Part shown: positions 7,577 to 15,741 of the stretch, piece by piece | Layout: every line of letters begins with the position of its first letter | How positions within the stretch are numbered: position 1 is the stretch's first letter | From: Streptomyces sp. NBC_01216 | GTDB lineage: Bacteria > Actinomycetota > Actinomycetes > Streptomycetales > Streptomycetaceae | Assembly: GCF_035994945.1 (NCBI RefSeq) | Contig: NZ_CP108680.1 | Span: 43,177 to 107,176 of the forward strand | DNA: 64,000 nt | Direction of reading: 5' to 3' | The notes under the pieces: model-generated | The model's database searches: none | Seen by the model: only the letters and a program-made list of their open reading frames with translations | Told to the model about the DNA's origin: nothing | Made by a program: the position numbers and the translations under genes

Positions 7577-10243
7577 TCATCGCGGGGCTGCCGCGAGGTT
7601 CGCCAGCGCACGACGGTCGACCTTTCCGCCGGTGTTGTGGGGCAGGCGCGCGAGCGTCACGAACGACACCGCTGGCAGGGCCCGGCCGAACCAGCCGCGC
7701 AGCGTCGAACGCCAGGCGGCCGAGTCGTCGGCCGGCGCGTCGGACGGGCCGCCACGCGGCACCACGTACGCCACCAGCCGTTCCACCAGCCCGTCCGCGG
7801 CTGTCCGGGCGACGACGGCACACGTGGCCACCGAGGGATCGGTGGCGAGCGCGGCCTCGATGTCGGTGAGTTCCACACGGGCGCCGAGGATCTTGACCAG
7901 CGAGTCCGACCGGCCCCGGAACTCCAGCAGTCCGTCCCAGCGCCTGCGTCCCAGGTCCCCGCCGCGGTAGCAGCCCCCGCCGACGAGTCCGGACCCGGCG
8001 GGCCCGGCCACGGGGCGGAACGTCTCGTCGGGCCGGTCGGCGCCGACGTAGCCGGGGGTGACGTACGGACCGCACACCACGATGCGGCCGGTGACCCCCG
8101 TGGGGCAGGGCCGGTCGTGCTCGTCGAGGACGACCACCTGACGGCCCGGCACCGGACGTCCGACCGGGACGGTTCCGGCGCCGGACGGCCCGCCGACCTC
8201 GTGCCAGGTTGCCAGCACGGTCTCGGTGGCGCCGTACAGGTTGACCAGCCGGGCACCAGGCAGTGCGGCGCGCAGGGTGTCGGCGAGCTCCCCGTGCAAT
8301 GCCTCGCCGGCAAGCAGGAAATGGCTCAGCGAGGGGAGAGACGCCCCCGAGGTGCCGAGCGCGGCGAGCAGTTCGCGGGCGAAGCTCGGCACTGTCTGGA
8401 AGTGCGTGATCCGCTCCGACTCCAGCCAGCCGGCCAGCCTCTCCGGGTGGGCCCGGAGCCGGTCCGGGACCGGGCAGAGCGTGGCGCCCGTGGTCAGCGC
8501 CGCGAACAGCTCGACCAGCGCGGCGTCGTAACCGGGCTGGGCCCACTGCGCCACGCGGGACCCGGGCCCGATGCCGAAGGCCCCGGTGAACCAGTCGACG
8601 AACTGGGCGAAGGTCCGGTGAGTCTGCGGAATGCCCTTGGGCGCCCCGGTCGAGCCGGACGTGTAGGCGATGTACGCCCACCGGTCCGCGGTCGCCGTGG
8701 AGAGGCCCGGCGCGGGCGGCGTGCAGGCGCCGCCCGCGCCGGGCAGGGCCCGGGCGGGGGAGTCCGGGCCGGTCGGCGGGTCCGCCGGAAGCGCGTCCGC
8801 CGAGATCGGCGGGGCATCGGCCTCCGGCAGGGCGAGGGAATCGAGGTCGAGGACCCGGCCGCTCAGTTCGACGCGGTACCAGGTCGTCAGCGGCGCGGTG
8901 GCCGCCTGCTCCCCGGCCACCACCAGACAGTGCGGACGCAGCCCGGCGAGTACCGCCTTGACCCGCTCCCCGGAGTCCCGGGCGGCCAGGCCCACCGCGT
9001 GGGCTCCGGCGCCGAGGACGCCGAGCAGCGCCGCGGCCTGGTCGGGGCCGTTCGGCAGCCGCAGCGCCACCGACTTGCCCTCTCCGACCCCGGCAGCGCG
9101 CAGCGCGTCCGTGATCCGCTCGGCTCGGGCGCACAACTCGCCATAGCCGACAGCGCCGTGGGGGCCGTCCACCGCCGGGGTACCGGGCGAGGCGAAGGCC
9201 GCGGCACGGACCCGCTCATGCACGGGCCGCCCGCTTCCCGCTCCGGCCCCGGTCAGGTCGGCCTCGGCCACAGCCGCCCGGAGTTCCCCGGAGGTCTCCA
9301 GCGGGAGCGCGGACACCTGCGCCCCGGGGTCGGCCAGCGCCGCGTCCAGCAGGGTGCGGAGCTGGCCGAGCAGACCGCGGGCGGCCGACGCGTCGAAGGG
9401 AACGGTTCGGTACTCCAGGAAGGCCGTGGAGCGGGGTGCGCCGTCGCGCACCGTGAGGGTGAGGTCCGTGTCGGGCAGGGCCCCGCCGGCCCGCAGCCGG
9501 CGCACCCGCGCGCCGGCCAGCCGCAGCACGGGTTCGGCCGGGCCCTCCACGACGAACGCGGCGTCCGCGGAGGTCTCCGGTTCCGGTGTGTGAGCCGGTA
9601 CCGCGATCCGTCCCACCAGTTCGCGGAAGGACGGGTCGCCGGACAGATCCACGCCGACCGCGGTCCGGTCGCCGTCCGTGCCCCGCACGGCCACGACCGG
9701 TCGCCTGGTGTCGCGGTGACGTGCGATCAGGCAGCAGTAGGCGGCCAGCAGGACGTCGCTCGGGAGCGCGCCCACGGCCGAAGCCAGGGCTTCGACGGCC
9801 CCGGACGGGCCGGTACCCCGCTCGAAGACGGCGAGAGCCGGATCCTCCTCGGTCCCGGCCGTCGCCGAGTACGCGGCCCCCAGGTCCTCGACCAGGGAGG
9901 CGAGCCGATGGCCCCCGGCGGCGAACGACCGGTTCACGGCCAGCAGCAGGAGGTGCCCCCCGGCAGCGGGACGCGCCACCACCAGGTGCGCCGCCGGGCC
10001 TTGTCCCGCGGGAAAGGCGAGGAGCGCGGGATCGGCCCACAGACGCTCGGCAGCCTGCCACGGACCGGGGTCCGTGACCTCACCGAGCCACGTGAACCAG
10101 CGGGCGCCCCCGTCCTGCCCCGCGGCGTCGCCGTCCTGGACGTGGTACCTCCCGGCGACCGCGCGCCAGGCGACACGCAGCGCCGGCACATCGAGGTCGC
10201 CGGTCACGGCGTACGCCCGGATCAGCTGAGCCGTCTCGGTCAC
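7577..10243 (-). CDS. NRPS adenylation enzyme with degenerate N-terminal C-like domain (SgcC1-like)
   Basis: 888-residue enzyme. Residues 1-320 keep condensation-domain architecture (ending in the vsxLPL linker) but lack HHxxxD, so this part is probably structural. Residues ~340-888 are an adenylation domain: YTSGSTGAPKG (527-537), substrate loop YDAALVELF (~572), NLYGATE (668-674), RGGDLG (760), the RSDSLVKILGARVEL hinge (778-792) and GGKVDRRAL (872-880). No carrier domain follows. GTG 10243 has GGGAG five bases upstream. Next to the aminomutase, it most likely activates beta-tyrosine and loads a separate carrier protein, as SgcC1 does on SgcC2. That carrier protein was not found in the window. 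Specificity is inferred from context, not from a decoded binding pocket. Confidence 0.9.
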   Translation of the reverse strand: MTETAQLIRAYAVTGDLDVPALRVAWRAVAGRYHVQDGDAAGQDGGARWFTWLGEVTDPGPWQAAERLWADPALLAFPAGQGPAAHLVVARPAAGGHLLLLAVNRSFAAGGHRLASLVEDLGAAYSATAGTEEDPALAVFERGTGPSGAVEALASAVGALPSDVLLAAYCCLIARHRDTRRPVVAVRGTDGDRTAVGVDLSGDPSFRELVGRIAVPAHTPEPETSADAAFVVEGPAEPVLRLAGARVRRLRAGGALPDTDLTLTVRDGAPRSTAFLEYRTVPFDASAARGLLGQLRTLLDAALADPGAQVSALPLETSGELRAAVAEADLTGAGAGSGRPVHERVRAAAFASPGTPAVDGPHGAVGYGELCARAERITDALRAAGVGEGKSVALRLPNGPDQAAALLGVLGAGAHAVGLAARDSGERVKAVLAGLRPHCLVVAGEQAATAPLTTWYRVELSGRVLDLDSLALPEADAPPISADALPADPPTGPDSPARALPGAGGACTPPAPGLSTATADRWAYIAYTSGSTGAPKGIPQTHRTFAQFVDWFTGAFGIGPGSRVAQWAQPGYDAALVELFAALTTGATLCPVPDRLRAHPERLAGWLESERITHFQTVPSFARELLAALGTSGASLPSLSHFLLAGEALHGELADTLRAALPGARLVNLYGATETVLATWHEVGGPSGAGTVPVGRPVPGRQVVVLDEHDRPCPTGVTGRIVVCGPYVTPGYVGADRPDETFRPVAGPAGSGLVGGGCYRGGDLGRRRWDGLLEFRGRSDSLVKILGARVELTDIEAALATDPSVATCAVVARTAADGLVERLVAYVVPRGGPSDAPADDSAAWRSTLRGWFGRALPAVSFVTLARLPHNTGGKVDRRALANLAAAPR

Positions 10244-10275
10244 ACCCACTCCCTTCGTCACCGGCCGCGCACGGC

Positions 10276-11730
10276 TCAGTTCGACGAGACGAGCTCGTCG
10301 TCGCGGGACGGGGAGGACGCCTTGGGCGCCGACGTGGCCGCCGCCGGGCGATGCGCGGTGGCGTCCTTGCCGCCGAGCCGGTCCGCGACCGCCGCGCGCA
10401 CCACGTTCCACAGCACACGGGCGATGAACGCCGGACGCATCATCGCGTCGGGCTTGTCGACCAGACCCGCACCGCGCATGTACGCGGCGGTGACCTTGCC
10501 GTCGTGGACGGCCGCCGTCTGGACCAGCTTCAGGAAGGTCTGCGCCATCTTGACCTCCTTGGTGCGCTCGCCCTGGACCCCCGGGAAGGTCAGGTCGACG
10601 GCGTTGGTCATCTCCCACGGCGGGTCGATGACATCGCGGGCGAGATCGCGGAAGTACTGCGCGGGGATCGGGGTAGCACCGCTGTGCAGGTGGTCCCGCA
10701 GCGTCAGGGCGCCGAGCGCGGCGGCCGTCATGCCCTGGGCGTAGACCGGGTTGAAGGTGGTGACGGCGTCGCCGGTGACCAGCAGGCCCAGCGGGAAGCG
10801 GTCCAAGTCCTCGTAGTGGCGGCGCAGCGTCGTCGGGAAGCGGAAGGCGACCGGCTCGTCCAGCGGCACGGCGTGCTGGAGCGCCTCGTGGATGTCCGGG
10901 ACCGCCAGCGACTTCACCCAGGCGTACAGGCCCTCCTGGTCGGTGGGCGGGTGGTCGCCGAGCAGGCCGTACGTGGTCAGCTCCACGCGGTCGCCGTCGG
11001 TCTTGGTGAAGATGGCCCCGCGGGGCAGCGAGGGCGAAGCCACCGGGTTGATGGACAGGTCTCCGTCGTACGGGTCCTCCAGCAGCTTGTAGTGCTGGGT
11101 TACGTAGCCGAGACCGATCTTCTTGCGCTCCTCGGTCACGCGCGGGTAGCCGAGCTCCTCCAGCCACACCGGGGTACGCGAGCCACGGCCGGTCGCGTCG
11201 ACCACGAGGTCGGCCTCGACGACCTCCTCGCCGCCCTTCTTCCCGGCCAGGCTCTGGACGCGGACGCCGGTGACCCGGCTGCGGTCCGCGGTCGTCACCA
11301 GACCCAGGATGTCGTGCTGTTCACGGAAGGAGACGGCCGGCAGCGCCGCCGTGCGCCGGCGGATGTGCTTCTCCAGCATGGGACGGCTCGCCGCCACACA
11401 GGTCAGACCCGCGACCTCGGGCTTCAGGCGCTTGCCGTTGAAGTACCAGCGCACGTGCCCGGCGAGGTCACCGGTGGGAACGCCGTCCGCGAAGATCTCC
11501 TCGGTGATACCGGGGTACATCTCCTCCATGGCGAGCTGGCCGCGAGCCAGCAGGCCGTTGATGTGTCGGCTCTGGGGGCAGTGCTTGCGCGGCCCCTCCA
11601 CCCCGACCAGGACGTCGCGGTCCACAATGAGCACGTCGTCATAGGCATCGGCGAGCACTCTGGCCGCGAACAGGCCGGCGATGCTTCCGCCGAGTACCAC
11701 CGCGCGAGTACCGGTCTTGTCGCCCGACAC
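10276..11730 (-). CDS. FAD-dependent oxidoreductase (epoxidase/hydroxylase type)
   Basis: 484-residue flavoprotein. The N-terminal dinucleotide fold is VVLGGSIAGLFAARVL (a GxGxxG variant), VDATGRGS lies in the middle, and the second FAD motif is GDAVTTFNPVYAQGM. It resembles single-component FAD monooxygenases related to polyketide epoxidases. The WxWxIP motif of flavin halogenases is absent, so it is not the SgcC3-type halogenase that C-1027-like pathways would need. Start GTG 11730 has GGAGG five bases upstream. It is the first gene of the operon 11730-4443, 32 bp before the adenylation gene, and is preceded by box M2. The substrate is unknown. Confidence 0.85.
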   Translation of the reverse strand: MSGDKTGTRAVVLGGSIAGLFAARVLADAYDDVLIVDRDVLVGVEGPRKHCPQSRHINGLLARGQLAMEEMYPGITEEIFADGVPTGDLAGHVRWYFNGKRLKPEVAGLTCVAASRPMLEKHIRRRTAALPAVSFREQHDILGLVTTADRSRVTGVRVQSLAGKKGGEEVVEADLVVDATGRGSRTPVWLEELGYPRVTEERKKIGLGYVTQHYKLLEDPYDGDLSINPVASPSLPRGAIFTKTDGDRVELTTYGLLGDHPPTDQEGLYAWVKSLAVPDIHEALQHAVPLDEPVAFRFPTTLRRHYEDLDRFPLGLLVTGDAVTTFNPVYAQGMTAAALGALTLRDHLHSGATPIPAQYFRDLARDVIDPPWEMTNAVDLTFPGVQGERTKEVKMAQTFLKLVQTAAVHDGKVTAAYMRGAGLVDKPDAMMRPAFIARVLWNVVRAAVADRLGGKDATAHRPAAATSAPKASSPSRDDELVSSN

Positions 11731-11837
11731 GGATACCTCCTCGAAATTTCCCGGAATGGGGTGGAAAGCTGGGTCTGGTCTGCAATCAGGTGATCGGCTC
11801 CAGAGGAGCCGATCGTCGCGCCCCGGCTCACCGCGGC

Positions 11838-11853
11838 GCATCTCCTGGTGTGC
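11838..11853 (-). promoter_or_regulatory. Cluster box M2
   Basis: GCACACCAGGAGATGC on the minus strand, 108 bp before the start at 11730; it heads the four-gene operon down to 4443. Confidence 0.65.
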
Positions 11854-11894
11854 TGCCCCGGTCGCCGCGCCGTGCGGCCCCGGCGGCCCGGCGC

Positions 11895-13133
11895 TCAGAG
11901 GCCGCCGGTGGCGCCGAAACGAGCACGGGCGAGTTCACGGTTGGCCGCGGTGAACAGGAAGACCGCGATACCGGCATGGCTCTGCTGCATGGACATGTCG
12001 CGCCAGATCCGCTCCATGCGCTCGCCGTTGCGGACGGCGCTGGAACCGGCGGTCGGGAAGAGATAGCCCTCGACCGCCCGCCAGCTCATCCGCACCGCCT
12101 CACGGCAGACCGTGGCGACCCGCAGCTCCTGCTCGGGAGTGACGTCCTTCCGGGCCGCGATCTCGTCCCACATCCGGATCGCGCCCAGCAACCCGGCCTC
12201 CGCGGAGTGCACCAGGCCCGCGGCCTCGCCGTACCAGTACTGGAAATCGGGATCCTCGAAACGGGTCACGACAGGCGGGAACAGCGTCTGCCGCGACCGC
12301 ATCAGCTCCTCGTACGCGTCGAGAGCCCCCTTGGCCATGCCGACCGCGAGCGCCGCGTCCTCCAGGATCATGAAACTCAGTGGCCCGCCGCCGTACATCG
12401 GATTGCCGTGCAGCGCGCGACCCGGGGTCCCGTCGGCCACGTTCACCTGACTCAGGTGGGTGTCCAGGGTGAAGTGGTCCGGGATCACCCCGGCCTCGAT
12501 CCGCAGACCGTGCGAGCCGCTGCCCCGCAGACCGAGCTGCGCACCCCAGTCGTCCAGCCGGGTGAACGTCTCGCGCGGAGCGATGAACAGCAGCGGGCGC
12601 ACACCCTCGCCGTCGTCCACGAGCGTGTGGCCGAGGAAGTGCGTGGCGTACGGAGACCCGGAGCAGTAGCGCCAGGTGCCCTCGATCTGCCACCGGCCGT
12701 CCGGCATGCGCCGGCCCGTGCCGTTCGGGGCCACCGTGGAGGGGCACAGGAAGTCGCCGCCGGCGAAGACCTCCGCCTGCGCCCGCTCGTCGAACAGCGT
12801 CGCCACCGCGTGCGCGTGTGCCGCGCCCAGGCAGTACATCCACCCCGTCGAAGGGCAGCCCCGGGACAGCGCGACGACCACGCGCATGAACGTCTCGACG
12901 CCGAACTCGTATCCGCCGTAGCGTCGCGGCACGAGGATCCGGTAGAAGCCCGCCCTGCGGAACGCCTCGTGGGTGTCCTCGGCGTAGAAGCCGCGCTGCT
13001 CCGTCTCGGCCTGACGGCTGATCAGGCCCCGGGCCAGCTCCTCGGCCCTTGCCACGACCTCGTCCGGGGTCAGTCCGATCTCGGGCACCGGGACGGCGGT
13101 CCGTTCGGGAGCACTCGCGGCGGTGACTGTCAT
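11895..13133 (-). CDS. Second acyl-CoA-dehydrogenase-fold flavin monooxygenase
   Basis: 412-residue relative of HsaA-type, reduced-flavin-dependent hydroxylases. Landmarks are PRRYGGYEFGVETFMRV near the N-terminus, CPSTGWMYCLGAAHAH, GLRGSGSHGLRIE in the beta domain, and a C-terminal helical domain with MQQSHAGIAVFLFTAANRELA. Sequence drift from the protein at 1327 is large, so this is not a recent duplicate; the two probably oxidise different intermediates. It is a monocistronic minus-strand gene under box M3 and diverges from the molybdoenzyme gene. It needs an external flavin reductase. Substrate not predictable. Confidence 0.85.
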   Translation of the reverse strand: MTVTAASAPERTAVPVPEIGLTPDEVVARAEELARGLISRQAETEQRGFYAEDTHEAFRRAGFYRILVPRRYGGYEFGVETFMRVVVALSRGCPSTGWMYCLGAAHAHAVATLFDERAQAEVFAGGDFLCPSTVAPNGTGRRMPDGRWQIEGTWRYCSGSPYATHFLGHTLVDDGEGVRPLLFIAPRETFTRLDDWGAQLGLRGSGSHGLRIEAGVIPDHFTLDTHLSQVNVADGTPGRALHGNPMYGGGPLSFMILEDAALAVGMAKGALDAYEELMRSRQTLFPPVVTRFEDPDFQYWYGEAAGLVHSAEAGLLGAIRMWDEIAARKDVTPEQELRVATVCREAVRMSWRAVEGYLFPTAGSSAVRNGERMERIWRDMSMQQSHAGIAVFLFTAANRELARARFGATGGL

Positions 13134-13259
13134 TGCTTCGCGGTTTCCTTCGCCTTGGATGAAGCCGCCCCACGGGACAGGGCACCCGCCCCTGCGGTGC
13201 CGCGTGACGACCCTGGCCCACGGCCATGGCTCGCAGCGTCGCACCCGCCCGCCGACGCG

Positions 13260-13275
13260 GCATCTCCTTGATTGC
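13260..13275 (-). promoter_or_regulatory. Cluster box M3
   Basis: GCAATCAAGGAGATGC on the minus strand, 127 bp before the start at 13133. On the plus strand it is followed by GCAGCGCC, a flank it shares with box M4. Forms a divergent pair with box P8. Confidence 0.8.
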
Positions 13276-13331
13276 GCAGCGCCTTCGAGACCCCCCGGAA
13301 CGCCATGGCGCGCCGACGGCGGGACAGGACC

Positions 13332-13347
13332 GCACACGGGAAGATGC
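13332..13347 (+). promoter_or_regulatory. Cluster box P8
   Basis: GCACACGGGAAGATGC on the plus strand, 89 bp before the TTG start of the molybdoenzyme at 13436. Confidence 0.7.
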
Positions 13348-13435
13348 GGCGCGCGCCGGGGCGGTGCGATCGTCGGACGGCCCGGTCCGTCGCGCCGGCG
13401 CGACGGACCCGCCACCCCGACGACCTGGAGTCCCG

Positions 13436-15658
13436 TTGAGAACCGCGCACCGCACATGCCCCGTCTGTGACGCCGTCTGCGGACTGCGGATCGAGCTTGA
13501 CGCCGACGACCGGGTCACCGACGTCCGAGGAGACAAGGACGACCCGTTCTCGCGCGGCTACGTCTGCCCCAAGGGCGCCAGCCTGGGTCGGATCGACGAG
13601 GACCCCGACCGGCTGCGCGTGCCGATGATCCGCACCGGCGACCAGTGGCGCGAGGCCACCTGGGACGAGGCGTTCCGAGCCGTCGAGGAGGGCCTGACGG
13701 GCGTCGTCGAACGCCACGGCCGCCAAGCCGTGGCCGCCTACTTCGGCAACCCCACCTTCCACACCATGGGCGGCATCTTCTACCGGGGCCCGCTCTCCCA
13801 GTCCCTGGGCACCACCAACCTCTACAGCGCGGGCACCATCGACCAGATGCCCAAGCACGTCTCGTGCGGGCTGATGTTCGGCAACGCCATGGCGATCTCC
13901 GTGCCCGACCTGGACCGCACCGACCACCTGCTGATCATCGGAGCCAACCCGGCCGAGTCGCACGGCTCGCTGTGCGCCGCCCCGGACTTCCCCGGCCGGC
14001 TGAAGGCCATCCGGAACCGCGGCGGCCGTATCGTCGTCGTCGACCCGCGCCGCACCCGCACGGCCGACCTCGCCGACGAGCACGTCTTCGTCCGCCCCGG
14101 CACCGATGCCCTGCTGCTGTTCGCCCTGGTCCACACCCTGCTCGCGGAGAACCTCACCACCGTTCGCGTCGAGACCGAGGGCATCGAGGAGCTGCGGGCG
14201 CACGCCGCCCCCTTCACCCCCGACGCGGTGTCCGCCGCCACCGGCGTACCCGGCGAGACCATCGTCCGCCTCGCCCGCGAACTGGCCGCCGCGCCCACCG
14301 CAGCCGTCTACACCCGCATGGGCACCAGCACCGCCGACTTCGGCACCCTCACCCAGTACCTGGTGGACGTCCTCAACACCCTCACCGGCAACCTCGACCG
14401 GCCCGGCGGCGTCATGTTCACCCGCCCCGCCACCCTCGAAGTGCCCTGGGGACCGCGACCCTTCACCTCCGGCCGCTGGCACAGCCGGGTCAGGGGACTG
14501 CCCGAGGCCCTCGGGGAACTGCCCGTCGCGACCCTCGCCGACGAGATGGAGACCCCCGGAGAAGGACAGGTCAAGGCGCTCGTCTGTGTCGCGGGGAACC
14601 TCGTCCTGTCCGCGCCCAACGGCCCCCGCCTCGGACAAGCCCTCGACGACCTGGACTTCATGGTCTGCGTCGACCCGTACCTGAACGAGACCACCCGGCG
14701 GGCCCATGTGATCCTGCCCCCGCCGCGCATGATGCAGATGCCGCACTACGACCTGCTGCTGCTCACCGTCACCGTGCGCAACTACACCCGCTTCTCGCCG
14801 CCGGTCCTCCCACTCGAACCCGGTCAGCTGTCCGAGGCCGAGATCATGGCCCGGCTCTGTCTGATCGCCGCCGGCCAGGGCGCCGACGCCGACCCCGCCG
14901 GCGTCGACGAGATGGTGCTCGGCGAACTCCTCGGCGCCGGAGTGCAGATCCCCGGCTCGCCCTTCGAGGGCATGGAGATCGCCGAGGCCCGCGCCCTTCT
15001 CGACGGTGACAGCGGCCCCGAGCTGATGCTCGATGCCATGCTCCGCCTCGGCCCGTACGGACTCTCCCTCGCCGAACTGCGCAAGCACCCCCACGGGATC
15101 GACCTCGGACCCCTCGAACCCCGGCTGAACGAAGTGCTCAGCACGGAGTCCGGGCTCGTCCGGCTCGCCCCCGCCGAACTGGGCCAGGAGATCGGCCGGC
15201 TGCGCGCACGTCTGGCCACGCCGACCCCGCCCACCCTCCTCATCGGCCGACGCCAGCTACGCTCCAACAACAGCTGGCTGCACAACGTGCCGTCACTGAT
15301 GGGCGGAACCAACCAGTGCACGCTCCACATCCACCCGGACGACGTGGCCCGGCTGGGACTGGACACCCACGCACGGGTCGTCTCCGCCACCGGCGACCTG
15401 GTCGTGCCCATCGAGCCCAACGACCGCATCATGCCGGGCGTCGTCAGCCTGCCCCACGGATGGGGACACGCCGGATCCGCCCAGCACACCGCCGCGCAGC
15501 ACCCGGGCGTGAACGCCAACGCCCTCACCGACGACTCCGTGATCGACGCGCTCTCCGGCAACGCCGTCTTCAACGGCGCACCGGTGACGCTCACCCCCGC
15601 ACCGGCACCCGACGCGACCGACGCCCCGAGGCCCCTGCTCCCGGTCGTCACTGCCTGA
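13436..15658 (+). CDS. Molybdopterin oxidoreductase (formate dehydrogenase/DMSO reductase superfamily)
   Basis: 740-residue single-subunit enzyme. An N-terminal [4Fe-4S] site is seen as cysteines 8, 11, 15 and 44 (CPVCDAVC and YVCPKGAS). It is followed by the molybdopterin domains (IGANPAESHGS, VVDPRRTRTADLAD, CVDPYLNETTRRAHVILPPP) and a C-terminal cofactor-binding barrel (SNNSWLHNVPSLMGG, SLPHGWGH). No Tat signal is present, so it is cytoplasmic. The start was put at TTG 13436 because GGAG lies five bases before it and the iron-sulfur motif begins right after. Mo/W enzymes are uncommon in Streptomyces natural-product clusters; here it may be a redox tailoring or precursor enzyme. It shares an operon with the binding protein at 15742. 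Confidence 0.9.
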   Translation: MRTAHRTCPVCDAVCGLRIELDADDRVTDVRGDKDDPFSRGYVCPKGASLGRIDEDPDRLRVPMIRTGDQWREATWDEAFRAVEEGLTGVVERHGRQAVAAYFGNPTFHTMGGIFYRGPLSQSLGTTNLYSAGTIDQMPKHVSCGLMFGNAMAISVPDLDRTDHLLIIGANPAESHGSLCAAPDFPGRLKAIRNRGGRIVVVDPRRTRTADLADEHVFVRPGTDALLLFALVHTLLAENLTTVRVETEGIEELRAHAAPFTPDAVSAATGVPGETIVRLARELAAAPTAAVYTRMGTSTADFGTLTQYLVDVLNTLTGNLDRPGGVMFTRPATLEVPWGPRPFTSGRWHSRVRGLPEALGELPVATLADEMETPGEGQVKALVCVAGNLVLSAPNGPRLGQALDDLDFMVCVDPYLNETTRRAHVILPPPRMMQMPHYDLLLLTVTVRNYTRFSPPVLPLEPGQLSEAEIMARLCLIAAGQGADADPAGVDEMVLGELLGAGVQIPGSPFEGMEIAEARALLDGDSGPELMLDAMLRLGPYGLSLAELRKHPHGIDLGPLEPRLNEVLSTESGLVRLAPAELGQEIGRLRARLATPTPPTLLIGRRQLRSNNSWLHNVPSLMGGTNQCTLHIHPDDVARLGLDTHARVVSATGDLVVPIEPNDRIMPGVVSLPHGWGHAGSAQHTAAQHPGVNANALTDDSVIDALSGNAVFNGAPVTLTPAPAPDATDAPRPLLPVVTA

Positions 15659-15678
15659 GAGCCCTCCGGCCGGCCGCA

Positions 15679-15691
15679 GGCCACCCGACAG
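15679..15691 (+). repeat. 3' repeat GGCCACCCGACAG, copy 2
   Basis: Same 13 bases as at 4357, 20 bp after the molybdoenzyme stop. In both places the stop is embedded in CTGAGAGCC. Confidence 0.5.
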
Positions 15692-15741
15692 GGTTCCGAG
15701 GCCGCCCCGTGTTCCGCACCGAACCCCCGACTGGAGGCCCC

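Noticed and set aside
6326..10744. A plus-strand open frame of 1472 codons over the aminomutase and adenylation genes
   Set aside because: It is the mirror of genuine minus-strand genes in GC-rich DNA; its translation is Arg/Gly/Asp-rich with no domain, while the opposite strand has complete enzyme motifs.
10276..11730. Flavin-dependent halogenase, expected next to SgcC-like genes
   Set aside because: The WxWxIP motif and the typical halogenase GxGxxG context are absent; better described as a FAD monooxygenase-type enzyme.
13226..13435. An earlier in-frame start for the molybdoenzyme
   Set aside because: It would add 70 Arg/Pro-rich residues across both regulatory boxes; TTG 13436 has a proper ribosome site and sits right before the iron-sulfur motif.
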